In this document: one piece after another, positions 28,009-40,200 of the stretch
Position numbering within the stretch: the stretch's first letter is position 1
Layout of the letters: the number at the start of each line of letters is the position of its first letter
Assembly (NCBI GenBank): GCA_043228905.1
Contig: JBHGNT010000011.1
Coordinates: 8,184,001 to 8,248,000, forward strand
DNA from: Azolla caroliniana
Taxonomy: Eukaryota > Polypodiophyta
Direction of reading: 5' to 3'
Length of the DNA stretch: 64,000 bases
Made by a program: the position numbers and the translations under genes
The notes under the pieces: generated by a model
Told to the model about the DNA's origin: nothing
Database searches by the model: none
Seen by the model: the letters and a program-made list of their open reading frames with translations, nothing else

Positions 28009-30880
28009 ATGAACACACAAATGGGTAGCTCGCTCCCTAGCGAAAAGCTAGACCGGAGCAATTATTCATCTTGGGAGTACAAGATGACCAAATACCTTGT
28101 CGGCCAAGGGTATTGGAGCTACATTAACGGTGCACTCGAAAACAAGCCCGACTCAAAGAATGCCGACTAGGCAACATGGGAGCAAGCGGCGAGTCGAGTA
28201 ATGCATTGCTTGGCAACATGTGTCCACGACCACATGCTTAGCCACATACGAGACGCCAAAACGCCTAAAGAAGTGTGGGCGAATTTAAAGAAAATTTTCG
28301 CCGCCAACACGACCGGCCGAAAGCTTCAACTCCGACAAGAGTTGAACAACATTCGGCAAGAAGATATGTCTGTGTCGGATTACACCGCCAAGCTCAAGAG
28401 CATTTGCGACTCACTTGGCTCCATCAACATAAACGTCAACGAAGACTAGATGGTTCAAGTATGCTTGGGCGGCCTCGCACAACGATTCGATCCATTATGG
28501 ATGGCAATCTTGGCGAGAGAAAACCCTCCTTCATTCTTCGACCTCCAATCAATGCTATTGGTCGAAGAGAACCACGTCTGAACCAAAAGCAAGACGTCAG
28601 AAGGACAAATGTTCCTTCTCGAATTCGGATGGTGGCCGAGGAGGAGGTCACAACGGTAGAAGAGTCAATTCGGCCCATCACACGAAAGGAATTCAAACCT
28701 TCACGGAAGAAGGGGGAGCTTCCACACCGAACATGGTTGGCAAATGAGGCCTGCAACTTGCAACTATTGAGGCAAAATCGGCCACTGCGAGGAGGAATGC
28801 CGAAAAAGAAGAAGCGAGTCGGCTTCCACAAATCGACAACACACGAATTACGCCATCAACTCCGAATACGATGATTACGACAGACTATTCATAATGAGGC
28901 ATAGAGCGAACTCTATGACGGCCTATGACTCCGCAAGAACCTCCAATTCGAAAGACGTGTGGTTCGTCGATTCCGGCGCCTCACATCACATGACATCTCA
29001 CGAAGAGTGGTTTCGTGATTTATGAACGCTAGATCGACCTGGCTTCATAGAGGTGGGAAACGACACCACGCACCCCATTCGTCACATCGGCAATGTCCCA
29101 TTCGGGAATGAAGGCGAGCAAACTTGCATCAAGAATGTATTGCACGTGCCCACAATAACGAAGAATTTGGTCTCGGTCGGCCAAATCCTGGAGCAAGGCA
29201 TGCAAGTCTGCTTCAACAACGAAGGTTGTTTCATTGAGAAAGATGGCTGACTCATAGCTAAGGGGCGAAGAGACAACCAAATGTTCATCCTTGATACGAA
29301 CGAGGTGAAATCGGCAATGTACGCCAAAGGTCTCAAAACTGAGACAAGCATCGATTTGTGGCACAAGAGAATCGGCCACATAAACCTCCAATAGCTTCGA
29401 GCGATGCAAACCAAGGGAGTCGTCATCGGACTTTCGACATTCGAGTCGAAACGAGTCGACCGAGTATACGAAGCGTGTCAACTCGGCAAACAACATCGAC
29501 TCCCATTCCCGAAGGAGAGCTCCGCAAGCAAAGGCCTCCTCGACATCATACACTCGGATGTATGGGGACCGGCTCAAACGTCGACGATCGGCGGATGCCG
29601 ATACTACGTAACCTTCATCGACGACTACTCGTGCTACACGTGGATCTACCCGATGAAGAAGAAGAGCGAAGTGTTCTCCCACTTCCAAAAGCTCAAGGGG
29701 CAAGTCGAAAAAGAAACTGGTCGGCACATTCGATGCCTACGATCGGATGGAGGCAAGGAGTACTTCTTCGACGAATTCACCTCCTACCTCCAAAGTGAAG
29801 GCATTCGAAGAGAATTCTCGTGCCGACACATCCCCCAACAAAATGGAGTCGCCGAAAGGAAAAATCGGCAAATACTCGAGGTAGCACTTGCCATGATGCA
29901 TGAGAAGCACATGCCAAATTTCTATTGGGCTGAAGCGGCATCCACGGCTGTCTATCTCATGAACCGATGCACCACTAATGGAGTCCATGAGCTAACTCCA
30001 TATGAGCTCCTCGTCGGAAGGAAGCCGATCCTGTCACACCTCAAGGTGTTCGGAAGCATTGCGAATGTACGCATCCCGAACGAACAATGACAGAAGCCCG
30101 ACGCGAAGTCGGAGGAATGTATCCTCATAGGATACTCGTCCGAGAAGAAGGCATACAAGTGCCACAACCCTTCTACCCGAGTGGTTTGGGTAAGTTGAGA
30201 CGTAGTCTTCGACGAGTCTGCATCTTGGTACGCACCAGAGACAACTTCGACTCTGACTCCGCTCGACCCGAAATCCGCCGAACAAGAGGTAGAAGATGGA
30301 GATCGCTTCGAACACATGTTCGAAGAAAGTTCGATTATGGCAAAGCCTAGTGGGCGACAAGAGCCCCCACGTGACCCAAGCATGTCGCGGCCAAGTACGA
30401 ACTTGGACAAAGGCAAAGGTAAGATGCCCGAATACGAAGTCGATCACCCTGACGACAATGATTAAGATGGATCGGCTCCCTCACTAGATAGTGAGTTCGG
30501 TGTACCCATCATGCAGACACCCGGAGTAAAGAAGGCGCTCACATCGGCGAGCGAAAAACTTCGATGCTCATCTAGAGCTAAGAACTCCGTCACGCGGCTC
30601 GGCTACAACGAGTATATGGCCCACCACTATGCCTTCGCGATGAAGGTAGCGGCCGAACAAGAGCCCAAGAGCTCCACCAAATCAGCTCGTCACCCACGAT
30701 GGGTGGAAGTAGTCAGCCTTCGCCCACACACTACAAGCCTTCGTCACCGGCTTGAGGGGGAGGACCCGAGATTGCCACGGAGAAGAAAGCCGAAGGTCGG
30801 ACGGAAGCCGCACAGAAGCCAACATCGAAAGCCGGACAATGCCGAAAACAACGCCGGATGTAAGACACCTCACACTTGAG
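28009..30880 (+). pseudogene. copia-2 gag-protease-integrase, several stops
   Basis: Gag starts at 28009 (MNTQMGSSLPSEKLDRSNYS). In-frame TAG codons at 28168 and 28447 and a TGA at 28768 interrupt it; the TGA replaces the second cysteine of the zinc knuckle (CNY-stop-GKIGHCEEEC). Protease signature FVDSGASHHMT is at about 28963. Integrase (29404-30090) shows IIHSDVWGPAQTSTIGGC, FIDDYSCYTW, RSDGGKEYF and HIPQQNGVAERKN, so the D, D and E residues are present, then LKVFGSIANVRIP. The tail reaches MAHHYAFAMKVAAEQEPK, which in intact copias is followed by RT; here a proline-arginine-rich tail and stop follow within about 80 codons. Confidence 0.85.
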
Positions 30881-30892
30881 CTTGAGGGGGCG

Positions 30893-31343
30893 TGTTGAGA
30901 GATCAAGCTCAACTTAGTTTAGTTAGTAAGTCAACCATGTAACTTCGTAGTTACCTAGATAGAATCTAGTTAGAAGTGTTGACTATAACGCCTTAAATAG
31001 GACCTTGTACTTAAGTGGAATATTCTAGATCCTCCACTCCTAAGTATATTTAATATAGGACTTACACATTAGTACCTATATTCTAGTCACACATGTGCAC
31101 CTTTGCACATGAGATGTATATATACCTCATTGTGGGTATTTTTGTATTTGATGATGCTAATGCTAATTTACAATAGTTACTCATCCCCCATCTTGTGTTG
31201 TTCATAAGCGTATCTCTCTCTCTCTCTCTCTCTCTCTCTTCCTCTCACACACATACACACACATATCACATAATCTTCCACGCTTAACTTAATCACATAA
31301 TTAGGTACTAATTAACCCTTGCTTAATTACCTAATTATTAACA
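30893..31343 (+). repeat. copia-2 3' LTR
   Basis: Starts TGTTGAGAGATCAAGCTC, ends TATTAACA, 451 bp, with roughly a dozen differences from 27388-27838. Confidence 0.92.
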
Positions 31344-31388
31344 AGGAGGAAGAGATGCGGCAACACACCACCACTGAAGGGAGAGCGC

Positions 31389-31718
31389 TTGAAGAAGGAA
31401 GGTTCCACAGTACTCGACATAGAAGCCTTGATGAGAGAGGCATTCAAGAACTTAAAGGCGCAAGTCGAGGCTCAAGAGAAGCTTAAAATGGAGACAAAAG
31501 CAAGGCGAATGGTGATCGAGGAAGAAGAGACCTCTCGACAAATGCGGGTTAATGAAGTGCCCGATACGAAGGCTCAGGTTCGGTATGATTGTACCACGAG
31601 AGAAGGTGCAGAAAAAGTCATCTTCTTCTCTTGCAGAGAAACAACGGCCAAGGATGAGGCCAATGACTCAAAGACGAATGTTTCAGAGCATGCATTGTGT
31701 TCGAAACATAGCGCGTGA
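31389..31718 (+). CDS. Unidentified charged ORF beside copia-2
   Basis: 109-codon open frame, rich in E, K and R with heptad-like spacing (IEALMREAFKNLKAQVEAQE), suggesting a coiled coil. Before copia-2 inserted, this sequence was joined to 27286-27387, whose plus strand is also open and basic, so the two may be parts of one older gag-like or unknown protein. Its 3' end runs towards the gypsy-3 LTR. I do not recognise a family and it may be a chance frame. Confidence 0.25.
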   Translation: MKKEGSTVLDIEALMREAFKNLKAQVEAQEKLKMETKARRMVIEEEETSRQMRVNEVPDTKAQVRYDCTTREGAEKVIFFSCRETTAKDEANDSKTNVSEHALCSKHSA

Positions 31719-31719
31719 T

Positions 31720-32940
31720 ACCCTTTCTCCCCTCTCTCTTCTCCTTTTTATCCCCATCCTCCTGTCAATTCGCTTTATTCCCTATCCCCCCTTGACAGAG
31801 ATACACACAATCCCCTAATAAATGTGTGCTGCTTAGTATTTACATCCACCGATCCATTTATGAATCGTGTACAAAATGTCAAGTCACACGTCTATCCGTG
31901 TAAGAGCCGGTTTATGCACTTACTCACCAATTCCGCCTATGGCCGGTTTTCTTCACGACATCCACCCCCACTAAACCACGCATCCACCGGTATGCGCCAG
32001 AGATGGGTAGATACCGAAGAAACCCGGCCTCACTCGTTGCTCTCCGATTCTCCGCCGGACCCGAACTGATCGTCGTTGTTGCTCCCACTCGCAGGCTCTG
32101 GCTCGTCTTCGAACCGCTTTTTGAACGCTTTGATCCGCTTTCCGGCCACCGGCACCGCTAACTGTGTCCTGTCGAGTTCCGCGAGGTGGTACGTGCCGTT
32201 GTCGTTCGCACTCATCACCGTGTAGGGCCCGAACCATCTCCTAGCGAACTTTCGCACCGCCTTGTGCTGATTGTTGAGGCTGCTGTTGTATACCAAGTCC
32301 CAGTCGCCTTCCTCGATCTTCTTTGGTTGCAACCGGTGCGTCCGGTTGAACCGGGTCTTGTTCCGCTCCCTTGCCACTCGCAGCTTTTCCTTCGCCTGTA
32401 TCACGTCCTCCGGCCTCCGCTGGAGTTGCCGAATCCGCGCCGCCAGCAACTCCTCCTGGCTCATTTCGTCCTTCCAATCTACCGCCGCCCATGAAGAAAC
32501 CGTCCGTTCCACCGGGATGATCGGCTTCTGTCCGTACATCTGGAAACCATGCTGAGTATCTGCAGGCAGTCCCGATCAGATAATTCTTGTCGGCCTTGAC
32601 TGCCGAAATGACACCCCAAAGTTCGCGCTTAACTTGGGTGTATCCTCGCTGCCGCTCGCTCAATACCTTCGCCCCGAACCAGATCAGGAATCGTACGCCG
32701 TCCTTGTCCTCCTGACGGATTACCCACCCGATCCCGGTCGGGCTGGTGTCCACCGTCACGTAGATGGGAACATCCTTGCCGTAAACCGCTTTACGGAGAG
32801 CCGGCACTACTGTAAGCGCCTCCTTTAGTCTCCGTACGGACTCCGTGTGCTCCGTTCTCCACTCAAAGCTACGCCCCTTTTTCAATAGTCTGTAGAGGGG
32901 TTCCGCGACATGTGCGTAGTGCGGGATCCAGATGTGGTAC
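31720..32940 (-). mobile_element. gypsy-3: truncated, internally deleted gypsy element
   Basis: Minus-strand remnant of the gypsy-1 type. The LTR end CTTCACGACA stops at 31960 and is followed by a polypurine tract (31961-31971, minus GTGGGGGTGGA), as in gypsy-1. Similarity to the gypsy-1 LTR extends left to about 31720. The coding part (32030-32940) fuses two separate pol regions. It ends abruptly at 32940 in GGGATCCAGATGTGGTACT. Confidence 0.8.
32030..32940 (-). pseudogene. gypsy-3 RNase H fused to integrase C-terminus by deletion
   Basis: From 32885 the minus strand reads FEWRTEHTESVRRLKEAL, YVTVDTSPTGIGWVIRQEDK, QRGYTQVKRELWGVISAVKA, DKNYLIGT (RNase H). At about 32545-32575 this jumps to MYGQKPIIPVERTVSSWAA, RIRQLQRRPEDV, RLQPKKIEEGDWDLVYN, WFGPYTVMSANDNGTYHL (integrase C-terminus, 32539-32030). 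Compared with gypsy-5 the rest of RNase H, the zinc domain and the integrase core are deleted. Confidence 0.82.
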
Positions 32941-33108
32941 TACTAACAAAGTACTTCATGGTCACTTATGAGCTCTAACATTAAACCACCTATAATTATA
33001 TTTCTATTACTAAAATAGGAATATAGGTCCTAATGGCATGTCGGTTTCTAGCCGAATTCTTTTAGCCGATTCGGTTCATGTTGAGCTTGTCACTCAACAT
33101 TGTTCAAC

Positions 33109-33328
33109 AACCAACATATCATCTACATAAAGTAAGAGAATCAAGAAATCCCCTTCATCTTACCTCTTCATCAAAACACAACGATTGGCTTGTGTTTTGT
33201 GGAATTGTTGTTTCAGCATGAAGGATTCAAACTTCTTATATCACTGTTGAGGGGCTTGTTTCAATCCATACAAGCTCTTCCTTAAACTCCATACAGGCTT
33301 CTCATTTCCTTTCACCTCAAAACCCTCA
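33109..33328 (-). pseudogene. Copia RT fragment
   Basis: Minus strand reads EGFEVKGNEKPVWSLRKSLY, GLKQAPQQ, stop, YKKFESFMLKQQFHKTQANR, and after another stop GDFLILLLYVDDMLV with an intact YVDD box. Both ends are truncated; a lone fossil. Confidence 0.85.
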
Positions 33329-33696
33329 ACACGGTCGCGTTCACAAGTGGAAGAATCGCGCATAAATGGAAGGATAAGGAATATTTTGGTTGATTTTAGT
33401 ACTTTTTCAATGATTTTACAAAACACATTGATACCAGTATCATACATGTTCAAATATACTATGAAAAAGGTTAAAAATCTACTATTTTCGTGATTTAGAA
33501 ATAAATAAAAAAAGAGGAATTTCAAAAAGTTACATTCTCAATTTATATCACAAACTTTACAACCAATGTTATTCTATAAGAAATGATTTTTTAGAAATCA
33601 TAAGAATTCAAAAGACATGCTTTTATATTACTCGATTTGTTACAAGCGGAATGTAGTTACATAATAATAGCCAAAACTACATTCATGATCACTCCT
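33329..33696. other. AT-rich stretch without recognisable gene
   Basis: Lies just downstream of the gene A stop; it may be 3' non-coding DNA of gene A or of the element that carried it. Nothing else is recognised. Confidence 0.35.
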
Positions 33697-34081
33697 TTAC
33701 GAAGAATCACTACTATAACTAATATACAATGACGATTCCTCCTCGTCATCCTCGGATGTACCAATCAGTGCATTATCTTTGTCATAAACCAAATGGTTTG
33801 ACTCTAGATTATATGTAGCAGATCTCGTTTGCCTTCGACTCGAGCCACCTCGTAGACCTGGTCAATTTTCTTTTATTATATCTATTGTTGACTTCATTAA
33901 TCGTCCGGCTTTTGTAAGCGTGAACTTGTACACGATGATATCCACATAAGAGATATCAAGGGTCGAGGTGTTACGAATGTTTCGCTTCCTCTTCCTACCT
34001 CCCCTTGTCGTTCGGCATTCAATCATCTCCAATGTATACTTACCCATAAAAGCATTTGCACTTCTAGTGTTTTACCAATTA

Positions 34082-34085
34082 ACAT
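34082..34085. other. gypsy-4 target-site duplication, left (ACAT, from ACGT)
   Basis: ACAT next to the left LTR pairs with ACGT at 41753-41756; a CpG transition explains the difference. The rejoined gene A frame supports the four-base length. Confidence 0.8.
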
Positions 34086-34472
34086 TGTCGTGAAGATTTT
34101 CAGCAACGGTATGAAAATTGCATGGAATGTACAAAATCGAGTGTGGTTCTTCACACACAATATGAAACAATAATAGGGAAGATACTATTTTATATTAGTT
34201 TAATATCTTGACCGGACAAACGACGACGGAACTGGAACCAGAACGGACGGACAACGATGGAACCGAAACCGGACTAGCGGACAACGACGGAACCGAAACC
34301 AGACTAGTGGACAGCGCCGAACCGGAACCGGGCGGGGACGGTGAACGAATTGGGACCGACACCGGCACCGGAACCGGATCGGATAGACCGGGTAGACAAA
34401 TCGACGATTTTGGTGTGAAACGAACAAAATCATCTCAACTAAACAATCTAGTAAGAATTTGTATACAAAGGG

Positions 34473-34548
34473 ATGCAAGTAAGGCTTGAACCTTGCACGT
34501 CCAAGATAAGAGGGAGTAAACTTACCACTAAGCCAAGTCATTTCTCTA
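34473..34548 (-). other. tRNA-like module in gypsy-4 5' LTR
   Basis: On the minus strand the box A-like TGGCTTAGTGGTAAG and box B-like GGTTCAAGCC are spaced as in a tRNA gene. See 59246-59320 for the best-preserved copy. Antisense to the LTR. Confidence 0.6.
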
Positions 34549-34620
34549 AAAATGATTTTTCTATCATTATACTTTTACATGTAAATTCTCATATTAGAGC
34601 TTGATTGAGTGACATGGTTA

Positions 34621-34730
34621 TCATGCATCATATGTAATGCATGAGCACCAAATGGCAAACATGCATTCCATGCATTGTATGCATGTCTTGTACCCTCACA
34701 TGCATCATATGCATGGGGGCGTCTATAAAA
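34621..34730 (+). promoter_or_regulatory. RY-motif (CATGCA) cluster and TATA box, gypsy-4 5' LTR
   Basis: Seven CATGCA/TGCATG cores lie between 34621 and 34715, followed at once by TATAAAA at 34724-34730. CATGCA is the core bound by plant B3 factors of the ABI3/FUS3/LEC2 group. The arrangement recurs in the other LTRs of this family, so this is likely the LTR core promoter. Confidence 0.65.
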
Positions 34731-35105
34731 GAGTGGATGAAAAAGATCAAAGGGAGCTATGTATGAATCAAGAATTTAATAAGAAGAAAAATCATTATCC
34801 AATTGATGATATATGTTGTTCTTCAAGTCTAAAGTCTAAAGTCAAGAGTTCAATCTTAATCTCTCTCTCCATTTCAATCGTTCTCAATCTTTGGAATCTT
34901 AATCTCAATGTCTCTTTCTCAATCTATCTTACATCCTTTCTCGCTAAAGCTAGTGCAAACTTCGAATCCTTTAGGTCCAGAACCCCGGCAGTTCCGCCTC
35001 ACGATCCGCACGTAGTGATGGGTTTTTCATGACACATTTAAGTGGTGAACCTGACGTGAAAGAGGCAGTAGGAAGGACATGTCGAGGATCGACCGATACT
35101 TGAAG

Positions 35106-37293
35106 ATGGCGTCCTCAAGCAATCAAGCACGAGAGTTCGAAAGGATGATGCTAATTGTCGAACAAATGACAAGATCTCGAGACAACGATGCGAGCGTGGA
35201 GAAGGGCATCGACCATGTCGTAGAGCTCGAGGGTCAATTTTATGGAAGGAAAATTACGAATTTCCTTGATGTATATAGAAGGGAGATGAATAAGAGGGAC
35301 GTGTCTGAAGCGCATCAAATCACAAGTTTCAAGAGAGTGGTCGCCAATAACATCCAAAGATGAGTCACCGAGCTTCAAGAAGGCAAGACAACATGATCCA
35401 AATTCGAGAAAGCGATATTAGCGGAGTTCGCGATGGAAGATTTGTTGAGGATGACTCGACATGCCTTGATGAAGTGGATAGAGAAGAAAAATAAGAATAT
35501 GAGCACCTCGAGAATGTACGATGAATTCGACCAGATGTTTAATCGTCTCCCCGCCACAGACCAAGTGTTCCTTGAGGAGGATAAGACTTTGTACTTCTTG
35601 AAAGTCATGGAGATGAAGGATAGACAAGAATTGGGGACTCTTCTTGAAGATGATACCCAAGCAAACAGGCTTGTGGCAGATTGGATTGCGGTGAAGCGGG
35701 TGTGCAATAGGCTCGACAAGCGTCGCGAGTGGGTTGATGACACCAACTTGGTAGGATAGACTGTGGAAAAAATGAAATAACCGAAAGTCGCTGAACCAGC
35801 CAAACAAAGCAGCCCGGAAGAAAAGAAGATTGATGATGACATCATCGAAGAATTGGTGAAGAAGTTCGAGATGGTCACACTAGCGAACATGAATCGTCGG
35901 GGCTTGAAAGGAAAAGAACCCTTTAGATGTGTGTGGTGCGATAGCTTGGACCACATGAGAAGGGAGTGCGCGAGCCTTCGAGAGGCCATCCGACAAAATA
36001 TAGTATACATGGATGACAACATGATCTGCTCGAGTGAAACTCGAAGACCCCTGCGGGTGAATTTCGGAAGAGGGGGAATGAAGAAATCTGTGGAAGATGC
36101 TGAGGCGATTCATGTGGATGCGATGCACTATGCGGCATCGACAGGAATTTAAGTAGGAAAAGATAAAAATGAAGCTGCTAGAACAAGAACAAAGTTTTGG
36201 TCTTCTGTTCTCGAGCGTAAGAAGAAGGGCAAAATTACATCAGACGATGTAGAGCTTGCGGACCGAAGTGTACAAAGTATCATTGGATGGTCGGATCTGG
36301 TAGATGACAACACCATACTCGCGGAACTGATGTGTGAGAACCACGAGGTGTTCATGGGTGAAAAGAGAAAAAGAATGGAAGGGCAAGATAGCCCATCAAA
36401 AAGACATAAAACAAGGCGCACGAAGAAGAAAGAAGATGTAGAAACGAGTCGAGCTTTACAAAATTTAGAGGAAGGAGACTCAAGCCGGAAAGGGGAGTCG
36501 AAGAAACGGTACGGCCCGTGAAGGTTGGTGTCGAAGTCCCCGCTCGGAAGACAAGAACTATGCCTACCTATAAACTAAAGTCGGACATAGAACAGACGAC
36601 AGACTTGAAGAAGATTCTCGAGGAACGTGTTCTTGATAGCCACGTCACCTTGTCCTTGAGGGAATTGCTCGGAATTACGAAGAAGGACTTCCATGATATG
36701 ATTGTGGACCTCATAAAGAGAAAAAGGAAACAATTGGACGAAGAAGAAGAGAAGCCACTAAAAGCAAAAGCGAATGCCATAACGATGGCAAGAGACGAAG
36801 TCGAGGAAGATATGGTGGACAACCACTATACTCGCCTCATTGGGTGCGAGCAACGACGAAGACGCAAGTAAAGTTGGGGGAAAGAGAAGAGACAGTCGTA
36901 GCGTTAATAGACCATGGGTCCAAAATTAACCTTATGTCGACTGAGGTCTAGAGGAAGGGAAGATGGCCCATAAATACGAATCATGGGTGGAAGATCCGTG
37001 CTGCTACGAAAGCTACCAGAGACTTGTATGGGGCATGTCATAACATCCCCATCATGATTGGTGATGTCGAGAGAGATCAACATTTTTTTGTTCAAGACTT
37101 GGCGTCCCATCCCATCATTCTTGGGCAACCATACATAACATCATCACGGATGGAAACCAAAGTGTTGGACAATGTTGCGGCGTTTGCTGGAGTAAGGAGT
37201 CTTGATGGGAAGAAGGTCGTACAATTCTTGATTGTACGTGCCAACCATGAAAGGATTCGGGATTGTCTCGGAGAAGATGCTTCGGATTTTTAG
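35106..37293 (+). pseudogene. gypsy-4 gag-protease
   Basis: Gag begins at ATG 35106 (MASSSNQAREFERMMLIVEQ). It is collinear with gypsy-5: FYGRKITNFLDVYRREMN, MTRHALMKWIEKKNKNMS, VFLEEDKTLYFLKVMEM, zinc knuckle CVWCDSLDHMRREC near 35926, and SLRELLGITKKDFHDMIVD. Stops interrupt at 35360 (TGA), 35394 (TGA), 35758 (TAG), 36150 (TAA) and a frame change occurs near 36500. A one-base deletion near 36832 precedes the protease (ALIDHGSKINLMS near 36903). The ORF ends ASDF then TAG at 37291-37293, on the same T5-AG sequence as gypsy-1 and -5. Confidence 0.85.
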
Positions 37294-40200
37294 AGCAAAC
37301 TATTGAAGCATGAGGCACAAATAGTTTGAGCAATCACAAGTCCCCACAAGAAAGTAGAGCACGTGGATTGCAAGGAGAAGCAACATGTGTCACACTTAGT
37401 GGCGCATGTAAACTAGTACTACCCAACAAAAAGGATAAGTGTTGGATACAAGACTTCGAGAAGATGTTGAAAGAAGAAAACATAATAGAAGAAGAAGAAT
37501 TCGTGACTCATATTATGGAAGAAGCCTCATTTAACGACACCATCAGCGAAATTGAGGAAGTCGTGGACTTGAGCTATCTTCACGATCAACACGTGATTTC
37601 GGTTAACTCCGTCAACATGTACGCTATCATCGATGAATACCATCGAAGCATCTTGATGGACGAAGTTGAAGTCAACACAAAATATAAAACAGTGGATAGA
37701 AAGATGAAGCCAGTTGTGGTTCCGCTACCAAAAGATAGCTGGCAAAAGATGAAGGAAGTTGCTAATGATCCAAGCTTAAGGGATCCAAAGGAAATAGGTC
37801 ATGTCTTCACCGAAGAGATAAAAAGAAAGCTATGAGTTGGAAAGGACGATTTCCTCCTCCCTGAAGAGGAGTGAATGTTTCGCAACATGCCTGAGAGACA
37901 TGGGAAGGCTTTCACGTTTTTCCCACAAGAAATCAGATGCGCTGATCCAAGGGCGATAGAACCGATGGTGATCTTCATGGTGTCGCACGGGCCTTGGAAT
38001 TTGAAACCGATACCGGTTCCAAGAGCACACCTACCAAAGCTGATTGAGCTCTTAAAAGAAAAGGTGGATATGGGAATTTTGGAACCGTCGAATGCTCCCT
38101 ATTGTAATAGGTGGTTCACGGTGCCGAAGAAGAATGAATCATTGCGATTCATCCAAGATCTTGAACCTGTTAACAAGGTGACAATTCAGAATGCTGGAAT
38201 CGTTCCGAGTGGGGATGAATTTGCCAAAGTGTTTGCAGGTCGGTCTATCTACTCCATTGGCGATCTCTACTCTGCATACGATCAATTCTAGTTGGCAGTC
38301 GACAATCGTGATATTACAACTACGAAGACTCTGATCGGGCTTGTGCAGATGTGTACCTTTCCTCAAGGTGCAACGAACTTGGTGGATCATATAGTGAATG
38401 CCATGAACAAGGTCTTGAAGGATTGCATCCCGGGCATCACGATGCCATTCTTGGATGATATTCCGATAAAAGGGTGTTCGGATGAGGAGAAGGATGAATC
38501 TAAAGATAACGAAGGGCGTAGAAAGTTTGTTGTGGATCATATGAAAGATTGCGAAAAGGTGCTCCAAAGGCTCGAAGATGTGAATTGGACATTTTTGGGA
38601 GAAAAATCCGCATTCGGGCAACCAGAGATCTTGGTGGTAGGTCACTTATGTGGAGCATACGGCCGGAAGCCTTCACCTTCCAAGGTGAATATGATCCAAG
38701 ACATGGAAGAAGAATGCGTAAACCAAACGCAGGTTTGAAGATTCCTCGGAGCATGCACGTTTTATCATATCTGGATTCCGCACTACGCTCATGTCGACGA
38801 GCCATTCTATGCATTGCTAAAGAAAAGAATGAAGTTCGAATTGCGAGACGAGCATACAAACGTGATGCGGAGATTGAAGAAACTACTTCTTGAAGCCCCA
38901 ACACTAAGGAAGGCCGACTATACCGAAGGAAAGCTGATTTATGTGACTGTAGATACGAGCCCAACCGGAATTGGGTGGGTCATTAACCAAGAAGGAGAAG
39001 ATAATGTGCGGTATGCCATTCGGTCCGGAGCAAACTCTCTCAACGAAAACAACAAAGATACGCCCAAGTCAAGCGAGAACTTTGGGGTATTGTGTCTGTA
39101 GTGAAGATGGCCAAAGATAACCTGATCGGGTCGGAAGTGATAATTGAGACAGATTGTCTCGCAATTCTCGGGATGATCTCAGGATGTGCGACACCAGATC
39201 TAGCTATGCTAAGGTGGATCGCCTAGATTAAGTCTTTAAACCCAGAGATCTGCCACATTGCAGGGAAGAAGAACACCATGGCTGACATGTTGTCAAGGGC
39301 AAGATTTGAGAATGAAAGTGACATGGTTTCGGATGATGAAGACGTAACCCTCGACTTCTTCAAGATGCCCCGACTATCGGCGGAAGACAAGGACATGCTA
39401 ACCCTCCACTTCTTTAACGAGGACGAGTACGAAGGATAGTGGTTAGTGATCGGCATATTCTTAAGAACAATGTTAGCGGATGCTTCGTTGACGAAAGAGG
39501 AGGCTCTACGAATCCGGAAGAAAGCTTACCATACTTCCTGAAGGGAGGATTCCTCTGGCGACACCCAAAAAGAAGGAAAGAAATGCCACGTCGAGTGGTG
39601 GTGAAGAAAGAAGAGCAAGTGATGCTAATGACCAAATTCCACGAGAGTCCTTGGGTGGGTCATAGAGGAACATGGGCGACATTCGAAAAGTTGAAGGAAA
39701 AGTACTGGTGGCCAAGCATGTACAAAGATGTACTACATTTCGTGTCCACATGCGAAACTTGCCAAGTACATTCGAACATACGTCATCGTGATGAGTTACA
39801 ACCGACATACTTGCTCACCATACACTTCAAATGGATGGTGGATTTGGTCTCGATGCCAATGGGAGTGGGACAAATGAAGTACTTAGTATTGGCAAGAGAA
39901 GAGCTGACAAATCAAGTGGAAGGACGGGCCTTGGCAAATAAGACAATGTCACCTGTTTGCAAATTTCTACTCGAAGAGGTTGTCTGCCGATATAGATGTG
40001 TGGGAAAGATAGTGGCTGATCGAGGGGAGTTGGATGCACGTGAACCAATGGACCTCTTCGATCAACTAGGCGTGAAGCTCTCCCTCACGACTGCCTACAA
40101 TCCAGAAGCAAATGGGAAGATCGAGCGAGGGCATGCACCAATCGTCAAAGCCATCGTACGGGCATGCAATGGTCAAGTCGGGAACTGACCACAACTATTG

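Larger units (their letters stand above)
27388..31343 (+). mobile_element. copia-2: structurally complete copia element lacking RT/RNase H
   Basis: LTRs 27388-27838 and 30893-31343 (451 bp each, about 97 percent alike by eye), target duplication AGGAG at 27383-27387 and 31344-31348, primer site TGGTATTAGAGC at 27839-27850 and polypurine tract GAGGGGGCG at 30884-30892. The interior carries gag, protease and integrase, but coding similarity ends at the start of the RT region and is followed at once by the 3' non-coding end. It is therefore a non-autonomous deletion derivative that nevertheless inserted cleanly. Confidence 0.9.
34086..35034 (+). repeat. gypsy-4 5' LTR (949 bp)
   Basis: Starts TGTCGTGAAGATTTTC and ends TTTTTCATGACA. 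Parts in order: ACCGGAACCGG-type GC-rich minisatellite (34205-34400), antisense tRNA-like module (about 34473-34548), RY-motif cluster (34621-34715), TATA box (34724-34730), then transcribed leader. Confidence 0.92.

Noticed and set aside
28275-28874. 199-codon plus frame overlapping copia-2 gag, and its antisense 28831-28436
   Set aside because: Shadow frames of gag; the real frame is identified by the CNY-GKIGHC zinc knuckle and gag core motifs.
29029-29727. 232-codon minus frame opposite copia-2 integrase
   Set aside because: Antisense shadow of integrase; no recognisable domain.
34637-35032. Plus frame in the gypsy-4 LTR (also 41370-41762) rich in M and H
   Set aside because: It is the translation of the CATGCA cluster and LTR leader; it runs across the LTR end and has no domain.
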